NCBI GenBank assembly: GCA_003996215.1
Contig: QJPP01007595.1
Location: 62,001-126,000, forward strand
Length of the DNA stretch: 64,000 nt
Origin: Jaltomata sinuosa
Lineage: Eukaryota > Streptophyta > Magnoliopsida > Solanales > Solanaceae
Reading direction: 5' to 3'
In this document: one piece after another, positions 10,793-23,097 of the stretch
How positions within the stretch are numbered: position 1 is the first letter of the stretch
How the letters are laid out: every line of letters starts with the position of its first letter
Notes under the pieces: generated by a model
Told to the model about the DNA's origin: nothing
The model's input: only the letters and a program-made list of their open reading frames with translations
Database searches by the model: none
Made by a program: the position numbers and the translations under genes

Positions 10793-12910
10793 TGTCACGA
10801 CCTGAGGTTACCTCCTAGACGTAACACGGGACTTAGGACCACAAGAATCCCAAGCTAACCCTTGGTCATAGCATTCTCAAGCATACATAAAGGAAATGTA
10901 GCGGAAGCATCAAGGATAAAGGCAACATATCATAAGATAGATAGCCAAGTCAAGAGATATGACACCCCCGACAGGTTACATATGGTCTATGTCTGAAAGC
11001 CTCTATTCATAACTCATAACATAAGGAGTTGCTAGGACAAGACCCTAGCTAACTCGAAGTACGAAATTGAAATTCCAACAAAGCTAGAAACATAACTGGT
11101 CCTCGACCTAAGAGGACTCACTAAAGCTGACTGAGAATGGCCGATAACTCTAGCCACGTATCTGTGAGGGGACACCTAAATCTGCATCATCAAAAGATGC
11201 AGCACAATATGCGTTAGTTCTATGTAATGTACTAAGTATGTGACCGATGCATGAATCATGATAAAATAGTTTAAACCATGCCTAAGAATGAACTTGTTTC
11301 TGAAAGAAGGTCCATAAGTAAATACCAAGGTATAAAACATGAAACATGAGATAAAGCTTAAGTTTCATAATATAGACTCATATAACTTCATAGCTTGAAA
11401 ATAAACATGTGGGAGTTTTTTTAATCGACATAAACCATGCTGAGCTACATGGAGTCTGATGTATCCTCCGCATCAAAAGGACCCAATATACCTTGCCAGG
11501 GTATAGAGGCATGACATGTGGCGTGATCAATAAATCTAATGCACAACAGAGGAGACTTAAAACCTCCAGGGGCATGTAGTTCTGGGACCATGGGTACTCT
11601 CACTCGGTCCAACTCGGTGCTAAATACTACTCCCAAAATGTATAACATGTGCTCACATACATATGACATATCTGATGCCAACTTGTTCATAACTTGTTCA
11701 TACTTGTTCATACTTGTTCATAACGCGGATCATCATACTACTCATGCATTTTTGTTTAGAAAATGACTCATTATCATTGATTTAACATCGGGTGTCTTGT
11801 CTTGCATAATACTTTATAACATAGAAAACTTACATACTTCATGACTTGTAAAACTTTTGATGACTCTAGTTCAATTTCATAATACATAGATTTTTCATAG
11901 AATATAGGAACTAGGCATGCATTTGCTTGAAAATCCATAAAGGACATGCTATCAAAATCCAATTTGCTTAAATAAATCTTAATGCATGTAGGAATTTCCA
12001 TGGTTAAACTTCAATTCATGAAATAAGAGTTATCATGTAAAAACCCATGTGAAATCATGAAATTTGATAGAAATTTCATAACCGAATCATAAAAAGATCA
12101 TATTGAGAAAAACCCATAAGAATTGGATAAGAACCCTAATTTGAAGATCATCAAATCCAAATTTGAATTAGGAGTTTTGGGCACAAGGGTTAAAGGAACC
12201 CATTGTTGATTACCCACATACCTTGGATGAACATAACCTACTTGAATGGAAAGACTTAGGAGACTTGAACTTGAAGCTTGAGACCTTGAGCTTGAGAGAA
12301 TCCTTTTTCCTTTTTGGGAGGTGAATGAAGAATTTAGAAGAGACTTGGGATAATAAGGGTGAAAACCCTTCTTGGAATAGTCAAAATGACCTCCCTTAGG
12401 AGTTAAAAAGGGTGGGAAATAACCAAAATGCCCCAGGGATTTAAATAAGAAAAAGTTGGGAAATGGTCGGTCTCAGGGACCACGGGTGGGTCGATGGTCC
12501 ATCGTCCAAGATGACTGACTGTCAAAGGGATCCATAGTTTGACTGGAGGAGTCTAGAAGCTTCTGGATCTCGGGGACTACGGGTGAAACGATGACCCGTC
12601 GTCCAGAAGGACAGGCCTGTAACCCGTTATTTCTGGGACCTTAAGGGGAGGTTTCTAAACTCTGAACGACGTGTATCAGTCTAGGTTGGGATGACGGTCC
12701 GTCATCCAGAAGGATGGACGGTTCATTGACTCGTCTTCTCTGGTATTCTTTTATGGGGTTCCTGAAACTTGGACGACGAGTGCACAAGACGAACCGTGGT
12801 TCCAAACCACGAACCGTCAACTAACTCATCATCTCTGGGAACTTGAAATTTTTCTGTGATATTAACTTAGACAGCTGCATAGGTTTTCGGGGTGTTACAG
12901 AGGTATTACA
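10793..12910 (-). mobile_element. LTR family Y, copy 2 (3' LTR of Tekay V)
   Basis: 2118-bp LTR, plus-strand ends TGTCACGACC (10793) and GGTATTACA (12910). It is followed on the right by the PPT of Tekay V and on the left by a PBS and gag start, so it lies between two tandem Tekay internals. The GC-rich palindromic U3 block lies at about 12470-12840 and shows substitutions relative to copy 1, including CpG-to-TpG/CpA changes. Confidence 0.85.
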
Positions 12911-13270
12911 TTATCCCGCCTTTTGGACCATTCGTCCTCGAATGTAGACTTTAGCTCTCAATAGAATTAACACTGGAATTTTTCTAAAATTTTGCTAGAG
13001 TTTCCTTTTTACAAGGGGCTATCCAAAATCTATAAACTAACCAGAATACAGATATATAAGCCTCATGGGGCACCATAAGAGTTGTAGTACAAAATGAAAG
13101 TAAGGTTCTGCTGTGTTACATAAGGAAATAACTATGCATCTGATTTACCTTATATTCCTTTCCATGTTTTGACTTATAGTGCAACATATGGAAGCTATGA
13201 ACTCGTAGGCACAAGTGATACACCTGGATATGTATACAGAACACCTGAGTAAAAGTTGATTATGTATAGG
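12911..13270 (-). mobile_element. Tekay V 3' internal tail with polypurine tract, copy 2
   Basis: Same content as 5565-5923: the PPT next to the LTR (minus-strand AAAAGGCGGGATA, with an extra C) and the non-coding 3' leader of the element. It ends in ATAGG at 13266-13270, right before the Athila array. The rest of the V element resumes at 32425 with ATAGA. Confidence 0.75.
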
Positions 13271-13713
13271 TGATGAACGCTTAAATCATGCTCCCCAAGT
13301 TGGAGGTCACATCGATCGTGCAACAAAACTTAATTTATAATTCCCAATGAGTGTCGGGGTCGTACCCAAGTTACTTGGAGCTAGCTTAATTAAGATTGTG
13401 TTGAATTGAGTTCAAGATGAGAGTAAGTGCTTAAAGAAGAAAAGTAAAAGGTTGGGGGAATCGGGATGTTGTCACTACAATCACAATTCAAATAAAAGCA
13501 AATAAACAAAAGCGGGTGAACCAAATAGAGTAGGCGACACATATCCGATGGGGCTTTAGTCATGGGCTAGGGTAATCATCAATTCAAATTTCTTCTCGCT
13601 TATTGACATAAGTAGCGTTGGTCATGGGTATGGAATGTTATATCTCAATCAACAACCATATATCCGATGACCTTGTTCAGAGCATCATTGGTTTTATCGA
13701 TAAACAACCAACC
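13271..13713 (-). mobile_element. Athila-type LTR W2, left part
   Basis: First 443 bp of the leftmost LTR of the Athila array, starting TGATGAACGC. It is interrupted after CAACC by the X solo LTR and resumes at 16763. Joined, the two parts give about 1.49 kb, equal to W3, W4 and W6. Confidence 0.88.
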
Positions 13714-16700
13714 TGTCACGACCCGAAATCGAGCCATGATGGCATCTACATAACCTCCAGTAGACAAGCCTATCCTAAACCCGCGGAAAGTAGTAAATAA
13801 TAATGTAACTAAAGAGAATCGGAAGATATAACCAAAGATAGGGCCAAAATCATTTAATACATACCAACGTACACAATATACAAAAGATGGCCCTAAAGTG
13901 ACTGATAAGGGCAAAACAACCCGAACACCAACCCGGACCTGGTGTCACTAGTACAAGAGCGACTAAAGTAAGGAGTAGCTATACAATAACCTCTGTCTAT
14001 CAAAAATGCAAAATATAGACAGGAAGTATAAGATGGAAAGCAAGTAAAGTCTCCAAAGCGCTGGGATCTCACCGCGATACGAATAGCAGTAGGCCTCGAA
14101 CGACAGAAGATCAATGAGGGTGGCTCGTACTAGGTGCTGCATCAGAAAAAGAGATGCAGAGAGTAGTATGAGTACCGAGACAATGGGTGCCGACCGAGCG
14201 TAGAAAGATAGTATATAAATATAGATTACAGGAAAGCATCTAACTATACAGGGATCTACCTGAATCTAGTTATAAAGCCGGAGACATGCCAATAAACAAA
14301 AAGAGGAAGGGAAACAACATCAAGCCAAACCATAGTGAATCCACATGCCAAAAAAAATGTAATGCGATGCACGATGATGCATAAATGTATGCAATATAAT
14401 ATAAACCCAAAATACTGCATCGGGCACCTACAATACCGCATCAAACTATGCATATATATATATATATATATATATGAAATAATAAAATACCCAAAATAAT
14501 GCATCACGGGTCCAGAATACTGCATAAGACTAATATGTATATCAATGAGAAAGTAAAATACCCAGTATAATGCATCGGGGGTCCAGAATACCGCATCAGA
14601 CTATAAATTTATATACAGAAAATAGTAGTTCCTCTTTTCCTCTAAAAACCCAAGGTGATACTCAAAATAGCTCGATTTAGTCCGAAAAACCATCACAACA
14701 ATAGAAGAGCCTCTTTTAAAACCAAAACCTTCAAAAATTATTTCCTTACTGTACCAATGATATGCCATGCGATATGAGTATGAATGTTTACACACAGAGG
14801 GAAACCACATCATCAGATCAAATAGGGCAAGAATACCCTCCAAACAAGGGAACTGACCTGGAATCCATCCAAATCCTAGCCATGGCCTCGATCCCAGACT
14901 TACACACGATGATAGAATAAAGCGGTAAAGCGGAAATAAAAGTGGAAACAAATAGGAAAACTCTATTCTACCCGTAAAGCCTAATAAAAGTATGCTAAGG
15001 GTCTTAGACTAGTCACACAGAAGAAACAGGTTCCTAGGCTAAGGATAACATAAAATCCTAGTGCTAAAAACTCAAAATGGCCAATTAACATAATAAACAG
15101 GATTTAAACCTAAAGTCTATCTAAAATCGAACCTAGCGTTCCAATAACATACAAGTTTATATAATCCAACTAAACTCAGTCTAGAAGGTAAACCGTAACC
15201 TATCTCAGGGATGAACTACAAGCAAGAATCATCACTCGTATGCCTTCCCCTTTTGAACAGCCTCAGAAAGCTGCCGCTCTATCAAGAACATAAACTAGGT
15301 GTCAAGACAAGAATAATGACACCCATATTGCTATACAGAAAATCAGGTCAGAAAAATGACCCTTGGGGCCCGCGCAACAAAATAGAAAACAAACTTCACA
15401 ATTATGCTCGAGGTGGGTCAAGGAACCCATGCCCAAAGTTTGAGCGTTAATGGGTCTAGATTTAGGGCCTAAATTAGCCCTGAAGTCCTACCAATTCACA
15501 GGATTTGAAACAGAAAGCTCGGAAATTTAGAGGCGGGGACCTACCTCAACAAGAAAAACACGCTACGGAGCTGAGTTGCATGAGCTTACGAGTATGCAGT
15601 CCCCAATGATCAGATTCCACAAGAATCCCTAAAATCTACGAATTTAACAACAAGGGAATTTAGAGAGAGAATCACGGGAATTTACACGGAAAAGGGAGAG
15701 GGGTGACGAGGGGACTTACCGGGTGAAGGAAATTATGCAAGGATGCTAGAAATGTTGAGCTTCAGAGCCTACAAATGGAGTTTCTCGGATTTTTGGAGAA
15801 GAAAACAAAATTGGGACTTAATATTACTGTCAAGGGTACTTCATCGCAATCGTGAAAGGACCCCCGCGTTCGCGGAGAACAGCCGGCCCAACCATCACGT
15901 TCACAATTGTCTAGGCCGCGTTCGCGATGCTCCAGACCGTATTCGCGAAGAGGAAGCAGAGTCGGGTCCCAGCCGGCTACACCACGAATGCAAAGAAACC
16001 CTTTGCGAACGCGATGGTCAAGAAACTAGACCATTGCAAACGCTATGGGGTCCCCGCGATCGCGAAGAGCAAAGTTGTCTTCAACTTAATGCAGTAACCA
16101 GCAAAAACACCAAGTCCAAAAATCTTTTGACGGACCCTCGAGATTCATCCGGAACCCCGTGAACACAAACCAACCATGCTACCCTACCAGAAATGGCATT
16201 CCAGACTCAATAGAAATCATGAAACTCCCAACGAAGATTGTTTTAATGAAAAGTGGGCCCCACACCTAAAACTAAATCGAAACTCAAAACCCAAAAATGA
16301 GCCCAAAAACCTCGAGACCCAAACCAAAGGTCTCCCTATCCCAAAGTCGAAATTCCGGAGCTAACGGCGCTGACGAAATTCCCATCCAAGACTGTCTTCT
16401 CTGAATATTGACCAAAGTCAACCCTGCCAGCCAAACTAACTCCAAAACACACAAAGCAACACGAAACCATACCAAAGGCACTCAAACTAAGACCAAAGGT
16501 CCTACTAGACCAAAATCTCCATTCCAGAGCTAAAGGAAATGTCAGAATTTTATTCTGACCGCGTTAACCAAGAAAGTTGACCAAAGTCAAAGATTTACCA
16601 ACCTTAAGTGCTGAAACAGGGAAATGGTCATAATGAACTAACAGACAGCCCAGGCACCAGACCATCAGTCCCATCAAGTCATAATTTACCTGTAGCCATT

Positions 16701-16762
16701 AAGGGAAAGCTCGAAATGAAGAAAAGCACGGAAAACGGAAAATGACCTGGAGGGTCATTACA
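13714..16762 (-). mobile_element. Solo LTR of family X inserted in Athila LTR W2
   Basis: 3049-bp LTR, TGTCACGACCC...TCATTACA, flanked by the 5-bp target-site duplication CAACC at 13709-13713 and 16763-16767. The host LTR continues uninterrupted across it: undisturbed Athila LTRs read CAACCTAAGC at this point, for example near 29879. No internal element sequence is attached, so it is a solo LTR. An AT run lies at about 14451-14475, with flanking repeats around ATACCGCATC at about 14405-14605. The GC-rich inverted repeat seen in copy 2 is degraded here (about 15900-16040). It is the most complete X LTR in the window. Confidence 0.92.
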
Positions 16763-17818
16763 CAACCTAAGCTTAGGGAGGTCACACTATCTCTAGCTTA
16801 GACCCTTAAATTGGTGATTACTTTGATAAGAGCTATTTCTAGCCTCAAATCTATATGGCAAGTTCCCACTAAAAATTTCATATCCAAAACCATGAAATCC
16901 TCTTTCAAGCAATCACATAGTCAAGTAATGATAATAAATGCTTGCAACCGCCAATTTTAGGATTAAAACTTGGTGAAATTACTAGACCCATGTCAAATAA
17001 GCAAGTATAAAGATAAATTAACAACACCCATACCCATTTGTCAAGAACCCATAATCAACACACCCCTAGACAAGAGAAATTAGCCACTCAAAGCAAAGGA
17101 GAGAGATAAACCAACTGGGTAAGTCAAAATCCTCTTCATTAGAGCTAAATCTCAAGTTCTAAGATCAATTTGAGTGCACAAATGGTTCACCAAGAGAATA
17201 GATTCAAACCATCTTCTCTTTGGGGAGGAAAACTTATTCTCACGACAAAAAACTTTCTAAAATATTTAGAACTGAAGAAGAATTTATACAAATGAGCCAA
17301 AATGAGCCTTTTATAGCTTCCCAAAATGTCACTAAAATTTAGGACAAAATTATCCCTTCGGGTGGTGTGTGGACAAAATTTAACCTAAATATTCGCACGT
17401 TGTAATGTGCATGTCGCACACCCTCTTCAATTGGACCAGTGACTTCAGCTGACTTTGGGAGCTTTGTGTGAAGGTGGTGCAGTTCATACCTTGGGATGTG
17501 CGCGTTGCACAATGACCGCACCTCTTAACAGATTCTTCAGCGGCTTTGGCACCTTTATGCGGAGGAGGTGCGATTTTCACCTCAGCTTGTGCGTGTCGCA
17601 CGGCCGCCGCATCTCAGGTCAGAATCTCCAACTTTTTGAAACACTTTACACTTCACTCCTTTTGAGCTCTTTTTGGGTCTATTTCCTTGTTTCTCATCAT
17701 TTATCAAAAGTACCTGCATACACATCAATAAAGGCCATAAGAACCTCTAAATCTATTCAAAACATAGCAATAATTCATGGATTTAGGCTCAATGAGTTGG
17801 TAGATTACCGACTTATCA
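16763..17818 (-). mobile_element. Athila-type LTR W2, right part
   Basis: Continuation of W2 after the X solo LTR, ending GACTTATCA at 17818. On the minus strand this is the element-sense LTR start, TGATAAGTC. A polypurine tract follows, so W2 is the 3' LTR of the internal region on its right. The GC-rich U3 block with alternating GTGCG/CGCAC motifs is at about 17390-17610. Confidence 0.88.
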
Positions 17819-17833
17819 AACCCCCAAACTTGA
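17819..17833 (-). other. Polypurine tract (Athila type)
   Basis: The minus strand reads AAGTTTGGGGGTT directly abutting the LTR start TGATAAG, the usual Athila arrangement of PPT and 3' LTR. The same tract abuts W3 at 23098. Confidence 0.85.
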
Positions 17834-19896
17834 ACTATTTCTTGTCCTCACCAAGATACTCACAAGGCAAGGAATGAATTATACTTTAGACTCAATTAAG
17901 GCACAAGCGACTAATCTATACTAAAAAAAAAAAGAAAAAGAATAAAAAAAAGACTTAAACAAAAGACTCAACTACGGTGCTTATCTCAATTTGAACCACC
18001 ACAAACTCAAGGCATTTGGCCATTTCAAAAAAAATTTCAAAAGGACATCATTTCTCATTCAAAATCAAGGGGATTTTTGTCATTCAAAACAAGATATTTA
18101 AGCTTCTCAAGTCATTGGCATGGACCGTCAAGGTTTGCCTCGAGATTTGCCACACAATTTGTCTCATTCATTCCCCTCAATTGAAATAGATACCTTATGT
18201 TTCAATTTGAGTGCATGATGCCACTCACCACAAGAGAGAATCCCACTCACAATCATTCAATTCACAAACAATCGGGATTATATGAGAACCAAAGAGACTC
18301 TCACACTCTCAAGGAAATTCAAGTGCGTAGAACCATCAGCTTTCCCTTCATGTAGATCGCCACTAATGTAGGGTAGACAAGCTCGAAATCACCAAGGACT
18401 TGCGGGTTACGATGTTGTCTAGGGCTAAGGTGAGGATTTTATTTTGTTCAAGTGGTTACACCTCCCGAATGCTCTTTGTTCTCATTTCGAATCACCGCTC
18501 ATATTTTTAAATTTTCAACTTCATCTTATTTTTCCCTCACACAATCCCAAGATTTCTCCATTTTACTCATGATCATTCAAACACCTTGTATCGACTTTGT
18601 TTGGTAGAACCTATGTTTGATTTCATTTTGCTCATTGGATTTAGAGCCAATTTTCAATTCAAACCGAAGGTGCTACCTTGCACTTTGAATGCATTTCTTT
18701 TCTTTTCCTCATTTGATTACATGCACCCCAAAACTTAGGCATTTGCCTATGTTATCCTTCATTTCCCCCTCAAACATAGGCTTTTAGCCTATATTTCATT
18801 TTCAAGCAATTAGGGAGGATGAGTGCCAAGATAGAGGTTCCAAAAAGGCCTAGGTTCTAACAAGGTGCCAAAGAACGGTCACAAGCTCAAAGGGTTTCAC
18901 TAGGGTTGACGTCATGGGAAGTCATTTGGGTGAAGTGGTTATAAAAAGGGCCTAAGGTCATCTTTCAAGCTTGGTCACCCCTAGAATTTCACCTTGAATC
19001 ACATTCGGGGAAAGTTCTAGACAACACTTATGCACAAGAATCAAGGTAAAGCCTAACAACACAAGACTTCTTTCATTAGTCTCAAAATCAATTGGGACAA
19101 ATGATTTTCGACAAGCTATTCTGAGTTCATTACACACTTGTTTGTGAGTCAATCAAGCAAAAGCGAGAGTGTGTAAGTCATGACAAGAGAATGCTTTTCC
19201 TAAAAGAAATTCATTTCCCTTCTTCTTTTTATTTTAAAATAATTTTCCAAGAGAAATTTTTTGGTAGGCCCATTTCGAGACAAGCAACTACAGACTCAAT
19301 TCCAAAACTAAAACTTGGCATTTTCCCTTAAGAAAATTGCCTTCAATCTATCATAGGGAAACACCAACCCGGTTTGACACAAAAACAAAAGAAAATAATC
19401 AAAACTTTTGCTCCTTGGGAAAGAACCGTGGTATTAAGAAAACCCTCAGAGTTTTTTTCTAAACAAATATTAACAAGGCAATATCCAATTTGCGCGCTCA
19501 TGATTCATTTTCAAAGAAGCCTCGGCGTAGGCTTTTGGCACATTTGCAAAGCACATGTAGTGACACAATGGGTCATGGAAAACCAACCCAGCAACAGAAT
19601 CTCAAAATCTAAAAGTCAAGCCCGGCGAGGGCACAAATAAGCTCAAAACTAAAAATAAAACATAATTAAAAAACCTGGCGAGGGCAATAGCATCACAATT
19701 ATACAAAATGTGCCTGACAAAATCCAAATAAAATCTAGAAAAATGTCATCAAGGCCCGACAAGGGCAATAAAAACTAATATCTCAAGCTCACTCACGGGC
19801 ACCAGCAAAAGCAAGTAAAGCCACCCCTCCCCACTAATATAGCATTGCCCTCAATGGTAATAGTTCAACGGGATGAGGGTGGAACTCCCTGGAGAA
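17834..19896 (-). mobile_element. Athila A internal region, non-coding 3' part
   Basis: About 2 kb between the PPT and the downstream ORF. The first 900 bp (to about 18730) match 23113-24010 in the next Athila remnant. I find no protein motif on either strand. Near 19620, 19673 and 19756 a GGCGAGGGCA-like motif recurs three times, spaced by roughly 50-85 bp of A-rich sequence. Long 3' non-coding regions are usual in Athila elements. Confidence 0.7.
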
Positions 19897-21308
19897 CTAA
19901 GCCTGATAATCATCATCATCAGCAGTTTTCTCCTCATCTGAGGCTCTCCCACTCGGGCCATCACCACCCTTTCGGGAGTGCGTAGAAAGTGTGGAGTCAT
20001 AGAGAACCTTCTGAAACTCCGGATCCTGATCATCACCCAACTCTTGATCGTCATTGTAAGGCAATACCTCATATGCATAGGCTTCAAATAAGCTATCCAA
20101 AGGTCCGGGAATGGAACGAGGTTAAGGCAAGGTGGTCAAATCTGCTTCTACCACCGGAGATTTACCTTTGCCCTTGCAAGCATCATCCTCCAGTGTCTTG
20201 ATTTACCCCTCTATGATGCCGACACTCTTGCACAGTAAGTTCAAGCTATCCATAACCCCTCGCACTACGTCTTTAAAAACCTTGTTTATCATAGCGGGTA
20301 GCTTCGTGGCTAGGTCAGCGAGTTGTCGCTCATGGCTTTGAGTTTTGTCCACCATGTCTTGAAGGACACTTTTGGTCATAGACGGTACAGGGGCATGTGG
20401 GTGTGCCTCTGAAGTGGTCCTGGAGGGGGATGAAACGTCTGCTTTAGCACCAAGTTCATCACTGGCAACCTCACTCGACTGCTCAATCCTTTTCCTCTTG
20501 AACTTGGGGGCATCCTTGTCTGTTTTCTTATCAAGGTCGATTGTCCTAATAGCATGAGTGATGTTGTCACAACTGAGAGTGGGGACATTGTCCTTAGCAC
20601 AAAGCTTAGTAATCAGCACTGGAAAGGGGAAGAAGTCATTTCCTCGATGAGATTTTCTCCTTATCACCATAGCTGCAATTTCCCCAAAGTTCACATGCTC
20701 CCTCATCATAATGGCTGCAATTAGAATGGCCCCATCTTGGGTTATCTTCTGATCATTTTGGGAAGGCAAGAAATAGTTGCGAATAAGATCATATGAAAGA
20801 CGAGCCTCGAATATCAGGGACGTATTTGAAATATCCCCCCTATAGTGGACCAAAGAGGGACATCTTGAGCAATGATGGGGGTTGTCTCCTGATATGGCTT
20901 TGATTCAACCATCAACCTAGATAGAAGTGCAGGGGAAAGCTCGATTGGATGACCCTAATAGAAAGTATTGATGGAAGCTGGGGTAATAAAAACTTTCTTG
21001 CCCCGGACGACAACTACATTTAAGTTGGGGAACTTGTCCTTGTTTCCTTTTTAACCCTTGGAATCTTGTGTGGCTTGATAGACCACACAGAATTCTTGGA
21101 CTATCTCCTCATAGTATCCCCTAGGTACATTCTGGAATGGCTGCCATCCCTGATTAGAAAATTGTTGGTGCATGTTGGGCAACTTACTCCCAACTTCCCC
21201 CAAGTTAAAACTCTGCTCTATATTGAAAGTTCTATTCTTGTCCCACTTATAGTAGGCCTTCATGCCTTCAACGTCGAATCGAAGCTTTGATTCTTCCACT
21301 ATAGTCAT
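19897..21308 (-). pseudogene. Athila-associated downstream ORF (putative plant transposon protein type), decayed
   Basis: Minus-strand coding remnant of about 470 codons. 21308-21051 holds the N-terminal part, with NQGWQPFQ followed by a YYEEIVQEF motif. A gap of about 200 bases with frame changes follows, then 20853-20203 (216 residues: ISNTSLIFEARLSYDLIRNY, then a Lys/Arg stretch KFKRKRIEQ, then a possible coiled coil of HERQLADLATKLPAMI type). After an in-frame stop at about 20200 the same frame continues to 19897 with an acidic tail (ADDDDYQA). The pattern of a folded N-terminal region, a charged linker and an acidic C-terminus resembles the ORF that lies 3' of pol in Athila elements. The family assignment is from memory of such motifs. 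Not functional. Confidence 0.6.
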
Positions 21309-21600
21309 TTACCTAGGTTGGCCTCCCGTGTTTCTCCTACTAGAAGACATGTTCTGCATCCAAAAATTGTGAGCCAAAAACACAAACAAAACCTAAGAAG
21401 AAGTTAGCAAAATAAAAATGATGGAATGCAACGGACTAGAAAAACAAAGTAGGTGATTGTCAGTTTGTGCGGACCATATGCGAAATGCACTAGAGAGAGT
21501 GCGCATCACATGTGCTATCGCACAAACAAGCAAAAACCTACAGGGATTTTCTCATTGAGATGCAAAGTTGGTGTGATTTGCACCATCCAAAGTGCGCGTC
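21309..21600 (-). mobile_element. Athila A internal region, segment before LTR W3
   Basis: Non-coding. Bases 21463-21600 match 24017-24150, around CCATATGCGAAA and GAGAGAGTGCGC. It runs directly into LTR W3 with no primer-binding site, so the gag-pol half of element A is missing at this junction. Confidence 0.65.
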
Positions 21601-23097
21601 TAATGAAAGATCAAATCTTGCTCTCCAAAGTAGGAGGTCACGATGATCATGCAGCAAAATAAAATTTCTAATCCCAACGAGTGTTGGGGTAGTACCCAAG
21701 GGACTTGGAGTAGCTAAATAGGGATTATGGCGAATTGAGTTCAAAGTGAGAGTGATTGCTCACAATAACAAGTAAAAGAATGGGGGAATTTGGATGTTGT
21801 CACTACAATCTCAATTCAATTAAAAAGCAATAAAACTAAAGTGGGTGTACCTAGTTGACTAGACGACTAGGGATGCATCTCTGATGGGGCTTTACTTATG
21901 GGATAGGGTGATTATCAATTCATACTTATTCTCGCTTAATGAAATAAGTAGCATTGGTCTTGGGTAAGAATTGCTTATCTCTTGATCAACAATCTTATAT
22001 CCGATGATCTTTGTGAGAGCATCATCAATTTGATCAATAAACAACCAATCTAAGCTTGGGTAGGTCACACTCTCTCTAGCTTAGACCCTTAAATGGGTAA
22101 TTCCATCGATAAGAGCAATCTCTAGCCTCAAATCTGAGTGGAATCCCAAGTTCCCACTAGTAATTTCACATCTAAAACCATGAAATCCTTTCTCAAGCAA
22201 TCACATAGTCAAGTAATGAAAATTAATGTTTGCAACCACAAGTTTTAGAATTAAAACTTGGTGAAAGTATTAGACCCATGTCAATTAAGCAGTTATAAGC
22301 AAGAATAAATAACACCCACACCCATTTTTTAAGCACCCATAATCAATACACCCCTAGACAAGATAATTTAACCACTCAAAGCAAGAGAGAAAGAGGTACC
22401 AGCTGGGTAAGTCAAAATCTCTTCCATTAGAGATGAATCTCAAGTTCTAGATTCAATTTGAGGACACAAGTGTTAATCAGGAGAATTATATTGAAACCCT
22501 CTTCTCAATGGAGGTGAAAAACTTAGTCTCCAAGCAAAAAGCTCTTCAGAATATTTCAGAGTGAAAAAAGTTATTTACAATTTTGCCTCAATAGGCCTGT
22601 TATAGTTTTCCAAAATGTCACTAAAATATAGGGAAAAAATGCCCTTCGAGAGGTGTGCAGCACGACCTACGGTTTACATGTTTTGATATGCGTGTCGCAC
22701 ACTACCTTCAGTTGAACTAATGACTTCAGCTATCTTTGGGAGCTCCGTACGAAGGAGGTGCGGTTCACACCTTAGGATGTGCGCATCGCACAACGACCGC
22801 ACCTTTTAATAGACTCTTTAGGACTTTTATAGCTTTTTGCAGAGGAGGTGCAGTTCACACCTCGGCTGTGCGTGTCGCACGGCTACCGCATCTCCAGTCA
22901 GAATCTTCATCTTTTCCAAACACTTCACACTTTACTCCTTTTGAGCTCATTTTGGTTCCATTTCCTTATTTATCATAATCTATCAAAATTACTTGCATGG
23001 ACATCAATAAAGGCCATAAGAACCTCTAAATCTATTCAAAATATAGCAATAATTCATGGATATAGGCTCAATAAGTTGGTGTATTACCGACTTATCA
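21601..23097 (-). mobile_element. Athila-type LTR W3
   Basis: 1497-bp LTR aligned end to end with W4 and W6. The left terminus is TAATGAAAG where TGATGAACG is expected, so the terminal TG is mutated to TA. The right end GACTTATCA is followed by a PPT, so it is the 3' LTR of remnant B. The U3 GC-rich palindromic block is at about 22670-22890. Confidence 0.85.

Larger units (their letters stand above)
6367..13713. repeat. Tandem segmental unit, copy 2 (complete)
   Basis: Complete 7347-bp unit running from one X LTR start (TGTCACGACC at 6367) to the next (13714). Both starts are preceded by the same Athila LTR sequence ending in CAACC. Order inside: X LTR 6367-9332, Tekay internal remnant 9333-10792, Y LTR 10793-12910, Tekay 3' tail 12911-13270, Athila LTR fragment 13271-13713. 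The unit edges coincide with X LTRs. This is the pattern expected if unequal homologous recombination between two X LTRs made the duplication. Confidence 0.88.

Noticed and set aside
20372..20557. Plus-strand frame resembling a signal-like hydrophobic peptide
   Set aside because: Antisense to the well-supported minus-strand Athila ORF.
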